A stretch of DNA of 64,000 nucleotides, taken from Leucocoprinus leucothites (lineage: Eukaryota > Basidiomycota > Agaricomycetes > Agaricales > Agaricaceae). How positions within the stretch are numbered: the first letter of the stretch is position 1; each line of letters begins with the position of its first letter. A program made the translations under genes and the position numbers. Positions 21,775-32,385 of the stretch are shown here, piece after piece. The notes under the pieces are model-generated. The model was not told the origin of the DNA, ran no database searches, and saw only the letters and a program-made list of their open reading frames with translations. Location: positions 1,302,001 through 1,366,000 of the forward strand of contig JAACJO010000011.1 in NCBI GenBank assembly GCA_013368445.1, given 5' to 3'.

Positions 21775-22600
21775 GTGTCCAGCGGCTGTTAGCCACAACG
21801 GCATTCCGATTGCCTATCATCCTCATTAAACTCGGATGCCTTGTTAATAATCTCTGGCCCAATGCCCTCGACCAAGCGAAAGCTGCGGGGTGATTTATTG
21901 CTGATCTGCTTGTCTAATGACAGCCTAATGTTCGGCCTATCACTTTGATGCAATTTTCATTGGGTGCCAGAGTGATATTCTACGCACTCCTCGAACTCGC
22001 GCGTCAAGTAGCCTCCCCCAATCATCGTCCAATCCCTACATCTAGCACTTCCCCTCGCATCTCATCGTACCAACCGCAGGATCGGGTACGATGACATATG
22101 CGAATCGACATATATCCCCTTTACTGTTACTGCGCCTACTCCTTTCCGCACAATATCAGCACAAGAAGCACAGAAAGAAGAAGAGGACGCGGCAGTTGCG
22201 CATACACCTAAACATGCGTGATTCGGTTTGGATGCTATGAGGAAGATGATTAGGCGGCAGTTCCACAGAGACCGGAGTCAGCCGCTACTGCTATTGATCC
22301 TGCTTTTACATTATATTGAGTACTGTAGGTGTGTTGGGGCAGGATGAGAAGTGTGTCAGCGCCGGTCCCGCCTTCGATTATTCTGCAAGATGAATTGAAG
22401 GAGGGGTGTTAATATTAATCATCTCATGATTTGGAAAAGGAGCTTACAAGATCGTTTTCGTTCTTCCAACAGCTCTAGCTACAACTCTTACGGGGACGAA
22501 TATCATAATAACGGGGTGGGAGTGGACGGCCTCATAGGGTTCTCGTTTGGCTTAGTGGATGGTGCTCTGTATACTCCAAGTTACTTAATGGTCTTGGAAA
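21775..22600 (+). pseudogene. Gapped, decayed copy of the TMCO4/Mil1-type gene
   Basis: Read on the plus strand, successive pieces match the intact gene at 35.7-39.5 kb in order. The first pieces match PIILTKLGYLIDNPWSNALD and AKAAG at ~21820-21890, then NVRPITL/FSLGARVIFHALLELARQ at ~21930-22010. There is a direct jump (loss of several hundred parental bases) to the IASPNHRPTPISSTSPRIS part at ~22010-22070. After that come QEEEEEAAVAHIPKHA at ~22155-22220, MRSVSAPVPPSAILEDE at ~22345-22390, and YGYGYPNTGMGMDSAGLSFG at ~22490-22560. Stops, indels and large deletions make it non-functional. It has no start and lies 5' of F-box copy 1 in the opposite orientation to fragment 19440-19722. Confidence 0.85.
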
Positions 22601-23435
22601 TCGCAATGGAAATGCACGAAGCGAACTTCAGTGCACTTCTCTTCTGCTGGACGCGAAAGATAGTACGTACTGTTCCTTCTCGTACCAGCATGGTGGCCTC
22701 ACGCTTGGATTGTGGATGCAGCACATTTATATGATCTAAGCAACAAAAACCGGCCACCTGCGGCCGGTGTCCATGCCTGGAGCACTCACGATGTGTTTTT
22801 TCCCACTGTGAACACGAGCCAGAATCTAATCTGCTGGTACGGATCAATCGTGATGTCAATCAAACCTCGGTGGTGAGTGCTTCAGTCTCTATTCAAGGCC
22901 GAAGCGTTTGGAAAATCAATCGCTTTATAGACAACATGTATGCCCTTCAGTACCCCTTACACCAGCAGTTTGCTCGAACATATTCCTACAGTTGTCCAGG
23001 TACATCAAGGTGCTATCTGACTCCTTCGAGCATGGACTGTCATCAATTCCCCCTAATCACCATCCCATTTGCTTTGTCCCGAAACCATGATAAGCGACAG
23101 CATGCATCGAGAAGCATGGTGGTTTCTGCGCATCGAGCTGGCTTCTATTTCTACACGTGGACATCTTTTGACGCCATCATGCGATGAATGTGGGCACTCA
23201 AATCATTAACCGGGGCAGAATTACTATATCTAATACTTGCAATTCACGCTAGGGTGTAATTGATGAACCAAATATGTACAGATGCGGAAAACAATGGCGT
23301 ACTGGCATGTGCGCACGCAGGCTTCCGATCACCTGCGAGATCGAACCGATTTACAGAGACGAGATAATCAGTCGGAGTTTTATTCGCCCATATACAAGCA
23401 GAATCTTGGTTATATTACCAACTCAGCTCCTCGCA
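22601..23435. other. Intergenic region, no gene assigned
   Basis: Short open frames only. A GC-rich palindrome CGGCCACCTGCGGCCG lies at about 22750-22765. This is the likely promoter side of the nuclease-like gene that follows. Confidence 0.45.
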
Positions 23436-25381
23436 ATGTCGTCCCCCGAACGTGTCGTTTCGTCAAAATCATCATCCGAGTCCAATGTCGAGAGTGAGTT
23501 TTGGGAATAATACCCACCAGACACCTGCAATTGCTCATCGTGATATTCTGGCGCTAGATCTCACAGTGATGTTGAAGGAGCACTTCAAACTCATCGAGAA
23601 AAAGGCCGAATCAAAGAAAATTACAGCCTCTGCACGACACCTCCTCGACACCTTCAATACGTCGATTGAACGTCTTCCCGACAACAAGTTGTCAGAAAAG
23701 GGCAAGGAAGGCGTCAAGGATGCAATTTCTGCTTTCGTCGACAAAAGAAATAGGGAACTGACAACTTCGCTTATTAAGAGAGCCAAAGATGGTGAATTTA
23801 AGGAGCTAGACGCACTGGTAATTGCCGATCTTTCGTTCTCCAAACTGTCGATCCTAACAAAGCTTTTCACAGCTTACTACGTTCTCACGAGTGAATTCGA
23901 AGCATATGAAACGGATGAAGGTTACCATCCTAGAACCTGAACCAGTGGAAATGATCTTAGAGAGAAAGAAGGAGAGCAGAATATTTCAGCATTATCGCGA
24001 TCTCTTCGAGAAAAAAATCAAACCTTCAAACGAGACCCTCCAGTATTTTACAAGTTTTGAATATCCGATGTTCCCCGATAACGTCGTCCCAATGGTAATA
24101 TTCATCTTTTTTCTTTTTTTAATAGCAATGCTAAAAGGTCCCTTTATTCAGTCCGAAATTGTGGCGAAGCACAAAATCATCTCGCTTTTCCGACTCGCAG
24201 ACCAGGCAAGAGTTGTCAACGGGGAACGGGATCTTTGCTGGGTTCTGCTGCCCGAATTGCTCCTGTTCGAGCTAACGGCGACGTCAGGACCCAGTGAGAT
24301 CAAAACAAATTGCAATTCTCCTGTGCCTCACGAAAGTTCGACCTTCCTCACTGGCCGTGCGGACATGGTGATCGTCTCGTTTGTGGAAAAAGCGGGCAGT
24401 GACTCGAGCAGTTCCACTATCTTAACAGATCAAATGTTCCGTGAAGCAATGAGCAAGATATGTAAGTCTGGGGCTGTACAAAAAAACGCTAAACTGACAT
24501 TCCTTAAGACAACCAAAAGCGGGAAGGGCTTACGTACCAGGAAGTCCATCGTGTCTCCCGCAATTTAATCAAAGCTCACGCCGACGAGATTCGAAAGAGA
24601 ACTGGTCCTGATGGCTGGGAAGTCCTGATGCTTGAGGCAAAACGGCAAGGGTTTGTTAAACTTGGTAGGCGTCTGATAATGCTGAGTTGACTACAAATTC
24701 TGGTCTCACCTTGACGATGTAGAAGTCACCGATCTTGTCGATGATGGAAAAGACGATGGGAAGGACTCGGACGACGGGAAAGATGGAGAGGAGGTGTATG
24801 ACGAAGTCCAGGGCGACGGTGAGAAAAAAATAGGAGAGATTCGAACAGGTGAGGATGAGGACGAAGAAGGAGAGAGCGAACTAGAAGACGAAGGAAGTGA
24901 AGGTGAAGGTGAAGATGAAGTAGTTCTCCCAGAAGAGATCGAGATCCAGGGAACGGAGACGACCGTTCAAAAGTCGCTATGTCTGAAAGACTACCTTCCG
25001 CAAGTAATTAGTCAATGCATTGCGGTGTAAGTGTCGAACAGTTCTCCTAGCGTCGAACGACTTCCACTCATTTTTCTGACAGAAAAACTGGGTCGCCAGC
25101 TCTCGGTCCCAAGATCATCAAATTTGTCCTTGCGGATGGGGATAATTGGATCTTTGGCCTAGTCAATTGTTCGGGGGAAAAGAAAGGCCGGAAATGCCTC
25201 ACTACAACTGTCAACATTAACCCGCAACAGCGAGACAAATTGTCTGATCGCATTTTATGCGTCCTGGAGTTGCTCGTCCTCTGGGTGAGTTAGGCACTTA
25301 CCAGTATAGATATTCACTAATGAGGTTTCGTAGTCATCTGCTTCTGGAAAGCACCTTCAAACATTGTTTTCTAAACATTGA
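23436..25381 (+). CDS. PD-(D/E)XK nuclease-like protein with acidic linker
   Basis: Agaric-type protein of about 500 residues with a putative PD-(D/E)XK nuclease fold; biochemical role unknown. Exon 1 is MSSPERVVSSKSSSESNVE, spliced (GTGAGT..CAG) to TPAIAHRDILALDLTVML. A helical, Lys/Glu-rich part (LKEHFKLIEKKAESKKITAS) precedes YFTSFEYPMFPDNVVPM and ARVVNGERDLCWVLLPELLL. The candidate active site is the Asp in LTGRADMVIVSF (about residue 265) and the Glu/Lys of WEVLMLEAKRQGFVK (about residue 345). An acidic tract follows (EDEDEEGESELEDEGSEGEG, about 24840-24920). The end has YLPQVISQCIAVKTG, KIIKFVLADGDNWIFGLVNC and the final exon SSASGKHLQTLFSKH. The E-A-K(R) plus 'vlaDG..WiFG' pattern recurs in large mushroom-specific families. 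Alternatives: inactive nuclease fold or transposon-derived. All eight exons join in phase, so the gene looks intact. It sits between F-box copies 1 and 2. Confidence 0.7.
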
Positions 25382-25769
25382 CTGGACGTCGTGAATATGT
25401 TTTACTTGTATAAATTAGCACGTGGAAAAATATGACCGAGTGTCTTCATTGAAATCTGGTTGGTTCTGTCTGAAGTCCCTGAGCTCGATTACATAGCGAG
25501 TACATTTCAGACACGTATATCACGTTGAGTGCAAAGAAACTCTGGTAGTACCCTCTTGTCAGTCCTTTGGAAGAAGCATTGTGGCCTTGCGTGAGCTGAT
25601 AGACATAGGATAAACAAGCGGCGGCGGCGGTGCTGGGGGAGACCACTAAAGAAATATCTAATATGTGTGTAATCCTTCAATTACAAGCGCTAAACTGACA
25701 TGACTGGACTGTTGTCCCTCGACATGTACACTATATCAGGTCCAGCATAAGGTAAGTGCTAAATATGCA
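25382..25769. other. Intergenic, convergent ends
   Basis: Between the ends of the nuclease-like gene (plus) and F-box copy 2 (minus). The last ~60 bp before the F-box stop (CTATATC..CATAAGGTAAGTGCT) match the 3' flanks of copies 1 and 3. Confidence 0.5.
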
Positions 25770-27339
25770 TTATATCAAATCCATGACGAGGAAGTTGAGC
25801 CCCCCATTCAGCTTCAAAACAATACGACCCCTGTTGTCATCGAGGCCAGCCAAAGTTACAACCTGGCCACCATTGCAACAGTCAGATAGATTGAGGCGGG
25901 AGCGCCGAAAATTAAGGAAGCAGGCTGAAGAGAGGTCATAGGTTGCAATATCGATCTCGTTCTGACCCTGAAAGTAGACTGATACCAAAGGACCGAACTT
26001 GGTATGACTTCTGCTGTAGCTTGGCTTGAACTTCAAAGATCCTATGGACTTAATGATAGGTGGAACAGCAAAATCGTGGTCGATGACGACACGGCTGACA
26101 ACATCCTGGTATACGCCAACAAGATGTATTCCATTCTTTCCGATAAAGGGGCGAGAGCTGAAGCTCGGATTGTAGTCCGCGGGTATGCGATGGAGAAGAA
26201 CTAGATCTGGCATCGCGGTGTTGCTAGTTTCATGTATGGAGTATATTTCAACGGAAAACCACGTGATAACCCCTAAGCGATCATTCGGGAGAAGGAACGC
26301 CTTGGCCTGGGACCTCCGTGAGAACATGTTGGCGTTGATTAAGAGCACTTACCGAGCCCTCATCGGCAAGCTGTTTCTCAATATATTTCTCGGAAACCGC
26401 TGGATCCTTGGAATAGCGACGGAGCTGAAGGATTACAGGCGTGTGATCGCTATCTGTGTTCAACAGGGAACAGCACTGGATGATATAACGCTCTGAAAGT
26501 TCAACACAGCTGCGAATGTGTCCACGAGGACAATCCCAAATGACCGCCAGAGATGTCGCTCGGAATCTGATCTTAGGCTCGATCTGCTGCTCGACCTGGT
26601 ATATGCAGATTCGGGTGCTTTCTGTACCAGCGACATGATTTGCTTATTCAATGATACGATATTTTCTGGACATACCGTTGTCCCAACATTCTTTCTTGTA
26701 AAGAGCGACCAGGAAGCTTGAGTGATTGTCTTCCTTGATCAAGATATTGAATTCTGACAGGGTCAAATCTTGGGGGTGGAAAGTTGCCAAAAGAACGTGA
26801 TTTACAGGTCGTTCCGCATCTAAATCGAGGATGCATGCCCGCCCATCGGTGAGCACACCAAACAGCCATCTACCTCCCGGAAGGAGTTCGTAACTGTCCC
26901 ATGAGAACCTTGACTTGACCTGTCGAGTCCGGAACTGAGGAGAGGAAGGGCCCAGCCACCCGTCGTGTATTCGGAGCATATTCCGGGTGTAGCGCTGAAG
27001 GTCATCGAATGATTTCTTCTGGTCTGGCTCGAAGAGCGGCTGCTGAAATCCGGGTCTTGACTCGAGTATAGCACAAAGTGTTTTCCAAAAGTATTGAGAG
27101 CTCGTGATATCGCGAAGTTTTTTGCATGTCTTCGCTAGAGTATCAGTTTCAAGAGGGGGCGCACTGTGTCGCAGACAAGTCCATACCTGGGTTGTGTTTG
27201 TTAACGCCTGATAGTCAAGGTGGAGGCAGATGTTGAATAGAATCTCGTGAGGTAAATCAAGGAGCTGAGGAGAAGGGGAGGTAAGGCCCAAATACCAGTT
27301 CCGCAAGTAAGTAATGGAAGAGGAAATGAGCCATAGCAT
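25770..27339 (-). CDS. F-box protein, paralogue 2
   Basis: Second F-box paralogue, with the same architecture as copies 1 and 3. The N-terminus is MLWLISSSITYLRNWYLGLT (a longer frame continues upstream to about 27450). The F-box is LLDLPHEILFNICLHLDYQA, joined across an intron to TCKKLRDITSSQYFWKTL. The middle has LQRYTRNMLRIHDGWLGPSS, LPGGRWLFGVLTDGRACILD, ESTRICIYQVEQQIEPKIRF and LQLRRYSKDPAVSEKYIEKQ; the C-terminus has FGPLVSVYFQGQNEIDIATY and GLDDNRGRIVLKLNGG, ending MDLI. An in-frame TAA at 26644-26646 lies inside the 54 nt intron 26622-26675, so it does not truncate the protein. Likely SCF adaptor with unknown target. Confidence 0.83.
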
Positions 27340-28046
27340 GACAGGAAATGCAGGAATAGACTTCAAATTTCCAGGTTCGGTCGCGTCGGTAATGTTTGTG
27401 TCTGTTTGCCCCGAGGCCAACCCAGCCCTCCCAGCCTCCCAGAGGAGCATCCTCTACGGCTCACGATGTGCCCACAGATAAGACAGGACATTTATTTTCA
27501 CTGCACGTGCTGCTTGAAATAAGTGATAATCAATAATTTGTTTTTTACCCTTCCCTTTTGAAACCATTTGAAACCAATCATCTTAGCCTATCCTGGAGGC
27601 GAAATCATACCCAGCACTCATTCTATAAATTGTAAAATCTCCGGCCCAAGGACAGAGGAAAGTATACTAAGTATTATTATATGGTGTGCGAATATGTCAG
27701 ATAAAATACTCCCCATTCATACTCGTACCCAAGTAGTAGCAGATGTCTCATCTGTTTCATCCTCAACTATCGGGCGACCCGCCTGTTGCATTAGTGTTAT
27801 CCTCTCCACTATCGGTGTAGGGAGGAAGTGTCATCATGATCTCCATTCTGTCTACCATTGACGAATTTACACCTAGAGTAGTCCATGAATCAGTATTCGT
27901 GCAAGGCAAGTTAAACCTTCGCCCACGCCAACAGGGTCGTCAGTGAAAACCTCAAATCAATATATAAGAATATATTTGCTGTCGGTTTTCCTGGGCAATG
28001 TATTGAAATATATTACTCATGTATTCCGCATCCAGGTCTAGTATTG
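27340..28046. other. Intergenic region, no gene seen
   Basis: Upstream flank of F-box copy 2 and downstream flank of the coiled-coil gene. A 97-codon plus-strand frame (27568-27861) has no recognisable feature and no paralogue in the window. Confidence 0.45.
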
Positions 28047-28573
28047 TCAATGTATCTTCTTTTCAAGCCTTGTACGTTCATTCTGTTCACATGTGTTGAA
28101 ATCAAACCCTGATATGTTCATATATTGGTTTGAGGTTTGTACTGACGGTGACTGCAGGTTCGCTGGAACTGAACAAGTACACTCACCAAGATCGCTTATA
28201 GCTCCGTCTCTTGGATTCCCTTTTAAACGACTTGGGCGACCATAACGGAGAGTCTGACGATGGACCGAATCTAGCGCGAATACGTTCAGGTTCTCCCTCA
28301 GTATTCTGTTCCCCTGGCGCTGCAAGATGTCGTTTCGCCTCTGAAGCTCTATATTTCTTGATTTGAGATCTTCGTTCTCCTTAATTAACACTATATATCC
28401 TCATTAATTAATGACTATCTTCAAGGAAAGGATGTGAAACGCGAAATGCTGCACATACGGTTGGTTTCCTTGCCCAATACGAATGCTTCGGCCCCCATCA
28501 ATTTCGTCCCCTGTCTGAGATGTAACGTCTGATCCATGAGTTCCCTTTCCTCCTCAGAGCTGAATAGACCCAT
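28047..28573 (-). CDS. Small coiled-coil protein, paralogue 1
   Basis: Two or three exons. The start is the ATG at 28573 (MGLFSSEEERELMDQTLHLR...LGKETN), spliced from GTATGT to LLIKENEDLKSRNIELQRRN. The second exon is a strong heptad-type coiled coil (ENEDLKSRNIELQRRNDILQ) followed by VHRQTLRYGRPSRLKG. Near the end a GTGAGT..ATCAG intron (81 nt) may remove the stretch before GFDFNTCEQNERTRLEKKIH; without it the frame is also open. No domain recognised, and no signal peptide. A gene of similar layout (short MG-exon, then a coiled-coil exon) lies 0.5 kb upstream, suggesting tandem duplication. Function unknown. Confidence 0.55.
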
Positions 28574-29072
28574 GATAGTTTGATTGATCAACGGTGTCGT
28601 GAGTGAGGGTTTTGAAGTAGCGTCCGGTCAAGGTGAGCCCAGACCATGACCAGGCTAAATGTTTAGTAAGATGTAATGTTTCACTGAATTATGGTCGATA
28701 ATCCCATATATAGGCCTATGTATCCGTTCCGAGTCTTAGTAGAGCAATTAGAGTACTCGAGGAAAAGGCGGTACGCTCGGCCCCGTATTTGAAACTCCTA
28801 TACTTCGGGTGCTTGTTTCAGGCGTCAGTAGCTGCCACTGCGTTCCCATATTTCTTCGAACTCGAGAAAAGCTTGGGAAGCGCAGCTAGTAACTGTCCTA
28901 TGATAGACAGGTATAGAACGCACGAAATAACTTGGTGATCACACTCTACGACTTGCTGGTTCATAATTTACTCGGTGGTCAGAGAGTAGATTGAGGTCGG
29001 ATCCGAAGTCTAATTTACTATTGCAATAAACCTTATGTCAATCAAAAACCATTGCTCATATAGAAAAGCGGG
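28574..29072. other. Spacer between the two coiled-coil genes
   Basis: About 500 bp without a supportable coding region; presumed promoter of the downstream coiled-coil gene on the minus strand. Confidence 0.45.
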
Positions 29073-29587
29073 CTACAATAAATGTTCCATCGCTCCAGAA
29101 TCTTGGGGAACAACGATCCATTCTGGACTTTCTGAGCCTGGGTAGATGAGAGCCACAACCTGAGATACGAAAGTACGAACTCACTGATTGATTTTCCCCC
29201 ATCGGCTTTGACAAGCCGCTCTGAACCAAAATCGTCGTAGAAGTGGCGTCCCGTAGCACCAAGTATGTGTGGTTGGAGGTGACTATCGTGGCGCATCTCC
29301 TGCAATATCAACTCAAGGCTCCTGGTCTGCTGTTCGAGCTTAGCATTGTTTCGTTCCATTTCGATATTCTCTCGTGCAAGGATATCGTTTTCCTCCTTCA
29401 AATCTATCCACCAAGAATGGAGTTCAGTAAGGCTATTTTTTTGGTCTCAATGTGACTTACGACTGTTCAACTGGGAATTCTTGAGGAAAAGCTCTTTCGA
29501 CATCCGAAGGAAAGTCTGGGTGTCGTTGAACCCACGCTGAGCTTGTCCGTTTTCAAGGCGTTGTTCTAGAGATACATATGAACCCAT
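29073..29587 (-). CDS. Small coiled-coil protein, paralogue 2
   Basis: The start is the ATG at 29587 (MGSYVSLEQRLENGQAQRGF, FLRMSKELFLKNSQLNS), spliced through GTAAGT..GGATAG to HLKEENDILARENIEMERNN, a clear heptad coiled coil (AKLEQQTRSLELILQEMR). Then ATGRHFYDDFGSERL and ADGGKSIS. A GTGAGT..CCCAG intron probably follows, joining to SESPEWIVVPQDSGAMEH and a TAG at 29073-29075; if unspliced, the frame ends at 29042. The short first exon, intron position and opening coiled-coil phrase (KEENDILARENIE versus KENEDLKSRNIE) match the neighbouring gene at 28047-28573. Function unknown; possibly a scaffold or a bZIP-like remnant without a basic region. Confidence 0.55.
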
Positions 29588-29629
29588 GGTTGATGTCGGT
29601 GATTGTGACGGGCGTGGGGCGACGTCTAA

Positions 29630-29770
29630 GGCCTACTGAGGCGGGAGCGCCACATCTGAGTCGATCATATGACCAATCCTTGCTAACGTCGCAAACTCCC
29701 CAGTCAAACACATAAATCTTCACCTCTCGACACCCACACTATATGACATAAGGTAGGTGCTCAATAGGTA
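29630..29770. repeat. 3' flank of F-box copy 3, homologous to copy 1 flank
   Basis: Homologous to 19726-19854; see that entry. It begins near GTCTAAGGCCTACTGAGGCG and runs to the F-box stop. This marks one end of the duplicated unit. Confidence 0.75.
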
Positions 29771-31358
29771 TTACATGATATCCATGACAACGAAGCCGCG
29801 TTCCCTACCAAAGGGCTCGAGAACAATGCGGCCGTTATGATCATCGAGGCCAGCCACAGCCGTGATCCGACCTCCAATGTAACGGTCAGATAGATCGAGA
29901 TGGAAGCTACGAAATTTAGGGAAATAGAATGAAGAAACGTTATAGGTTGCAATATCGACCTTAGTCATATTCTCACAGTACACCGATGCCAAAGGACCGA
30001 ACTTGGTATGACGTGTGTCATAGTTTGGTTCGAGGTTCAAAGCTCCTAAAGTCTCGACGGTGGGTTGAACAGTAACATCATGGCTGATGCTGACACGTTT
30101 TACCGTATTCTGGTGTATGCCAACAAGATGTGTCCCGTACCTTCCGATAAAAGGGCGAGAGCTGAAGATTGGGTTGCAATTCGAAGGAATGCAATGGAGA
30201 GGAACTAGGTCTGGCATTACCGTGCTGCTTGTTTCGTGGATGGAGTATATTTCTACGGAAGACCTTCTGAAAAGTCCTAGGCAATCATTCGGGAGGAAGA
30301 ATGCACCGGCCTGAAAGCCCTGTCAGAAGATATTGGAATTGATCAAGGCAACTCACCCAGCCTAGATCAGCAAGCTGCTTCTCAATGTATCTCCGTGGAA
30401 CCGTTGAGTCGTTGGAGTAGCGACGAAGTTGAAGGACTGCAGGCGCGTCATCGTTACTTCCGTTTAATAGGTAACAGCACTGAACGATATAACGTTCTGA
30501 AAGTTCAACACAGCCGCGAAAGTGACTGCGAGCAAGATCCCAGATGACTGTCAGGGGAGTCACCTGGAACCCACCGATCTGCTGCTCGATTTGGTAAATG
30601 CAGATGCGTGTACTTTCTAAAGTAGTGACATTATCTGCAAATTCAATAATACAAGATTTTGATGGACATACTGCTGTCCCGACAATCCGTGTTGTAAAGA
30701 GCGACCCGGAAGTACGAGTGATTGCCTTCACTGACGAAGATCTTGAATTTCGTGAGGACCGAATCTTGGGGATGGGAGGTGGCCAAAAGAATGTGGTATG
30801 TGGCGCTTTCTGCATCTAAATCGAGGATGCATACTCGCCCATCAATGAGCACACCGAAGAGCCATCTGCTTCCCGGAAGGAGTTCGTAATTATTCCATAA
30901 GAGCATTGACTTGACTTGTCGAGTCCGGAAATTAGGAGGGGAAGGAGACAGCCACCCGTCATGTACTCGCAGCATATTCCGGGTGTAGCGCTGAAGGTCG
31001 TTGAACGATTTCTTCTGGTCTGATTTAAAGAGTGACTGTTGAAATCCAGGTCCTGACTCAAGCATAGCACAAAGTCTTTTCCAGAAGTGCTCGGAGTTCG
31101 TGATAGCATGAAGTGCTCTACATGCCTTCGTTAGAGCATCAGTTACCTGAGGGGACTACTATGTCGAAGATGAGTCCATACCTGGGTAACGTTTGCTAAT
31201 GCCTGATGGTCAAGGTGGAGGCAGATGTCGAAGAGGGTTTCATGAGGTAAATCGAGAAGCTGAGGAGATCGTAAGACAGGCCCGGGATGTAAATGCCAAT
31301 CCTGCGGATAAGCGACAGCCGAAGAAATGGACCCTGGCGTGGGGGCGGATTCGGCCAT
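29771..31358 (-). CDS. F-box protein, paralogue 3
   Basis: Third F-box paralogue. Its N-terminus differs from the others (MAESAPTPGSISSAVAYPQD). The F-box is LLDLPHETLFDICLHLDHQA, joined over an intron (GTATGG..ACGAAG) to ACRALHAITNSEHFWKRL. Then LQRYTRNMLRVHDGWLSPSP, LPGSRWLFGVLIDGRVCILD, ESTRICIYQIEQQIGGFQVT and LQLRRYSNDSTVPRRYIEKQ; the C-terminal exon has FGPLASVYCENMTKVDIATY and GLDDHNGRIVLEPFGR, ending MDIM. The intron at 30617-30671 is 55 nt (54 in the other copies), so unspliced translation would shift frame; this shows the segment is a true intron. A transposon-like element lies about 100 bp upstream of the start and could affect its promoter. Confidence 0.83.
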
Positions 31359-31456
31359 AATAGTCCCTAAATTCCAAACCTCGATAGATCGCGTATCAAC
31401 GAGTTTGTGTGTCTTTGTTTCGTCGCTGACTCATCTCCCGCCAACTGATGGGTCAA

Positions 31457-31576
31457 TAGTCGCGTTCAATGTTAAAAGTAGCCGCCCGCGTGCCTGTAAC
31501 TCGATATTCGATATTCGTACGATTTTTGATTTGAGTGACCGGGAGTGATGCGCGATCAATATTTCAAGCTCCGCCG
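31457..31576 (+). repeat. Left 120 bp terminal inverted repeat
   Basis: Exact reverse complement of 32266-32385. Starts TAGTCGCGTTCAATG and ends TTCAAGCTCCGCCG. Confidence 0.95.
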
Positions 31577-32265
31577 TCCCAAACCATCAGACAGGTATAT
31601 CTAATAATCTTGCCGGTATAATCCTGCCTCGATGCCTCGAGAGTTCACAGTGTAGGAGGTGTTTTATCGTGCAAAAATTGGGTGCAGTGCACTGCAAAGG
31701 ATTGTGAAGCTGCTCACCCAGCCAATAGACCGTGGACCGCCCATCAATAAGCCCAACAAATAAATAAACATTTCCTAGGGTATGTTTTGATAGTACAACC
31801 ACTATGGTTCCTCAAAATAATATTTCAAATACCAGAAGCTTTTTTCTCTGCCAGAGATCATCCCCGCAAATGACTTGCATATGTGAGCTCAGAAGCCTTT
31901 TGATGGCTTCCTGATGGTGAGTTCTATACTCATCCTTATGGCTGCAGGATAAAAACATAGCCCTCGGTACGAGGTAAGGTGTACTTATCAATATTTGTGT
32001 GATATCTGTATCAGACATCCTGTAAATCAAGGACAGTGCTTGGGCATTGGTCCGGACATTTTGGCACTTAGATTAATCAGGACCCATAAAAAATGATATA
32101 TAAATTGCCTATTTAACAGATATAATTTAGTCAACATAGAACACAAGTTGGATCGCAACGTTCTGAACAAGTACTATGTATCAAAAGCATCCATCCAGAG
32201 AGGTACAAAAGGAAGGTAGAATAAACCAAGCCCAGAAGCTGGCCTTGAGGTGAAGCCCTGCCAGC

Positions 32266-32385
32266 CGGCGGAGCTTGAAATATTGATCGCGCATCACTCC
32301 CGGTCACTCAAATCAAAAATCGTACGAATATCGAATATCGAGTTACAGGCACGCGGGCGGCTACTTTTAACATTGAACGCGACTA
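32266..32385 (-). repeat. Right 120 bp terminal inverted repeat
   Basis: Exact reverse complement of 31457-31576, beginning CGGCGGAGCTTGAAA and ending CATTGAACGCGACTA. Confidence 0.95.

Larger units (their letters stand above)
31457..32385. mobile_element. Transposon-like element with perfect 120 bp inverted termini
   Basis: The terminal arms 31457-31576 and 32266-32385 are exact reverse complements over 120 bp. Both outer ends are TA (TAGTCGCG... and ...CGCGACTA), which fits a TA target-site duplication with 118 bp terminal repeats and a ~925 bp element. The interior (31577-32265) is AT-rich and has no frame longer than about 72 codons, so the element is non-autonomous, possibly a Tc1/mariner-type or long-TIR MITE. 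Flanks on both sides resemble the upstream flank of F-box copy 1 (for example AAGCCTCTGTGCAAC at ~32440 and AGGCCTCTGTGCAAC at ~21620), so it probably inserted into the promoter side of F-box copy 3 after duplication. Confidence 0.8.

Noticed and set aside
26644..26646. Premature stop making F-box copy 2 a pseudogene
   Set aside because: The TAA lies within a 54 nt GT-AG intron that is also visible in the two paralogues.
30617..30671. Frameshift making F-box copy 3 a pseudogene
   Set aside because: The extra base is inside the homologous intron (55 instead of 54 nt).
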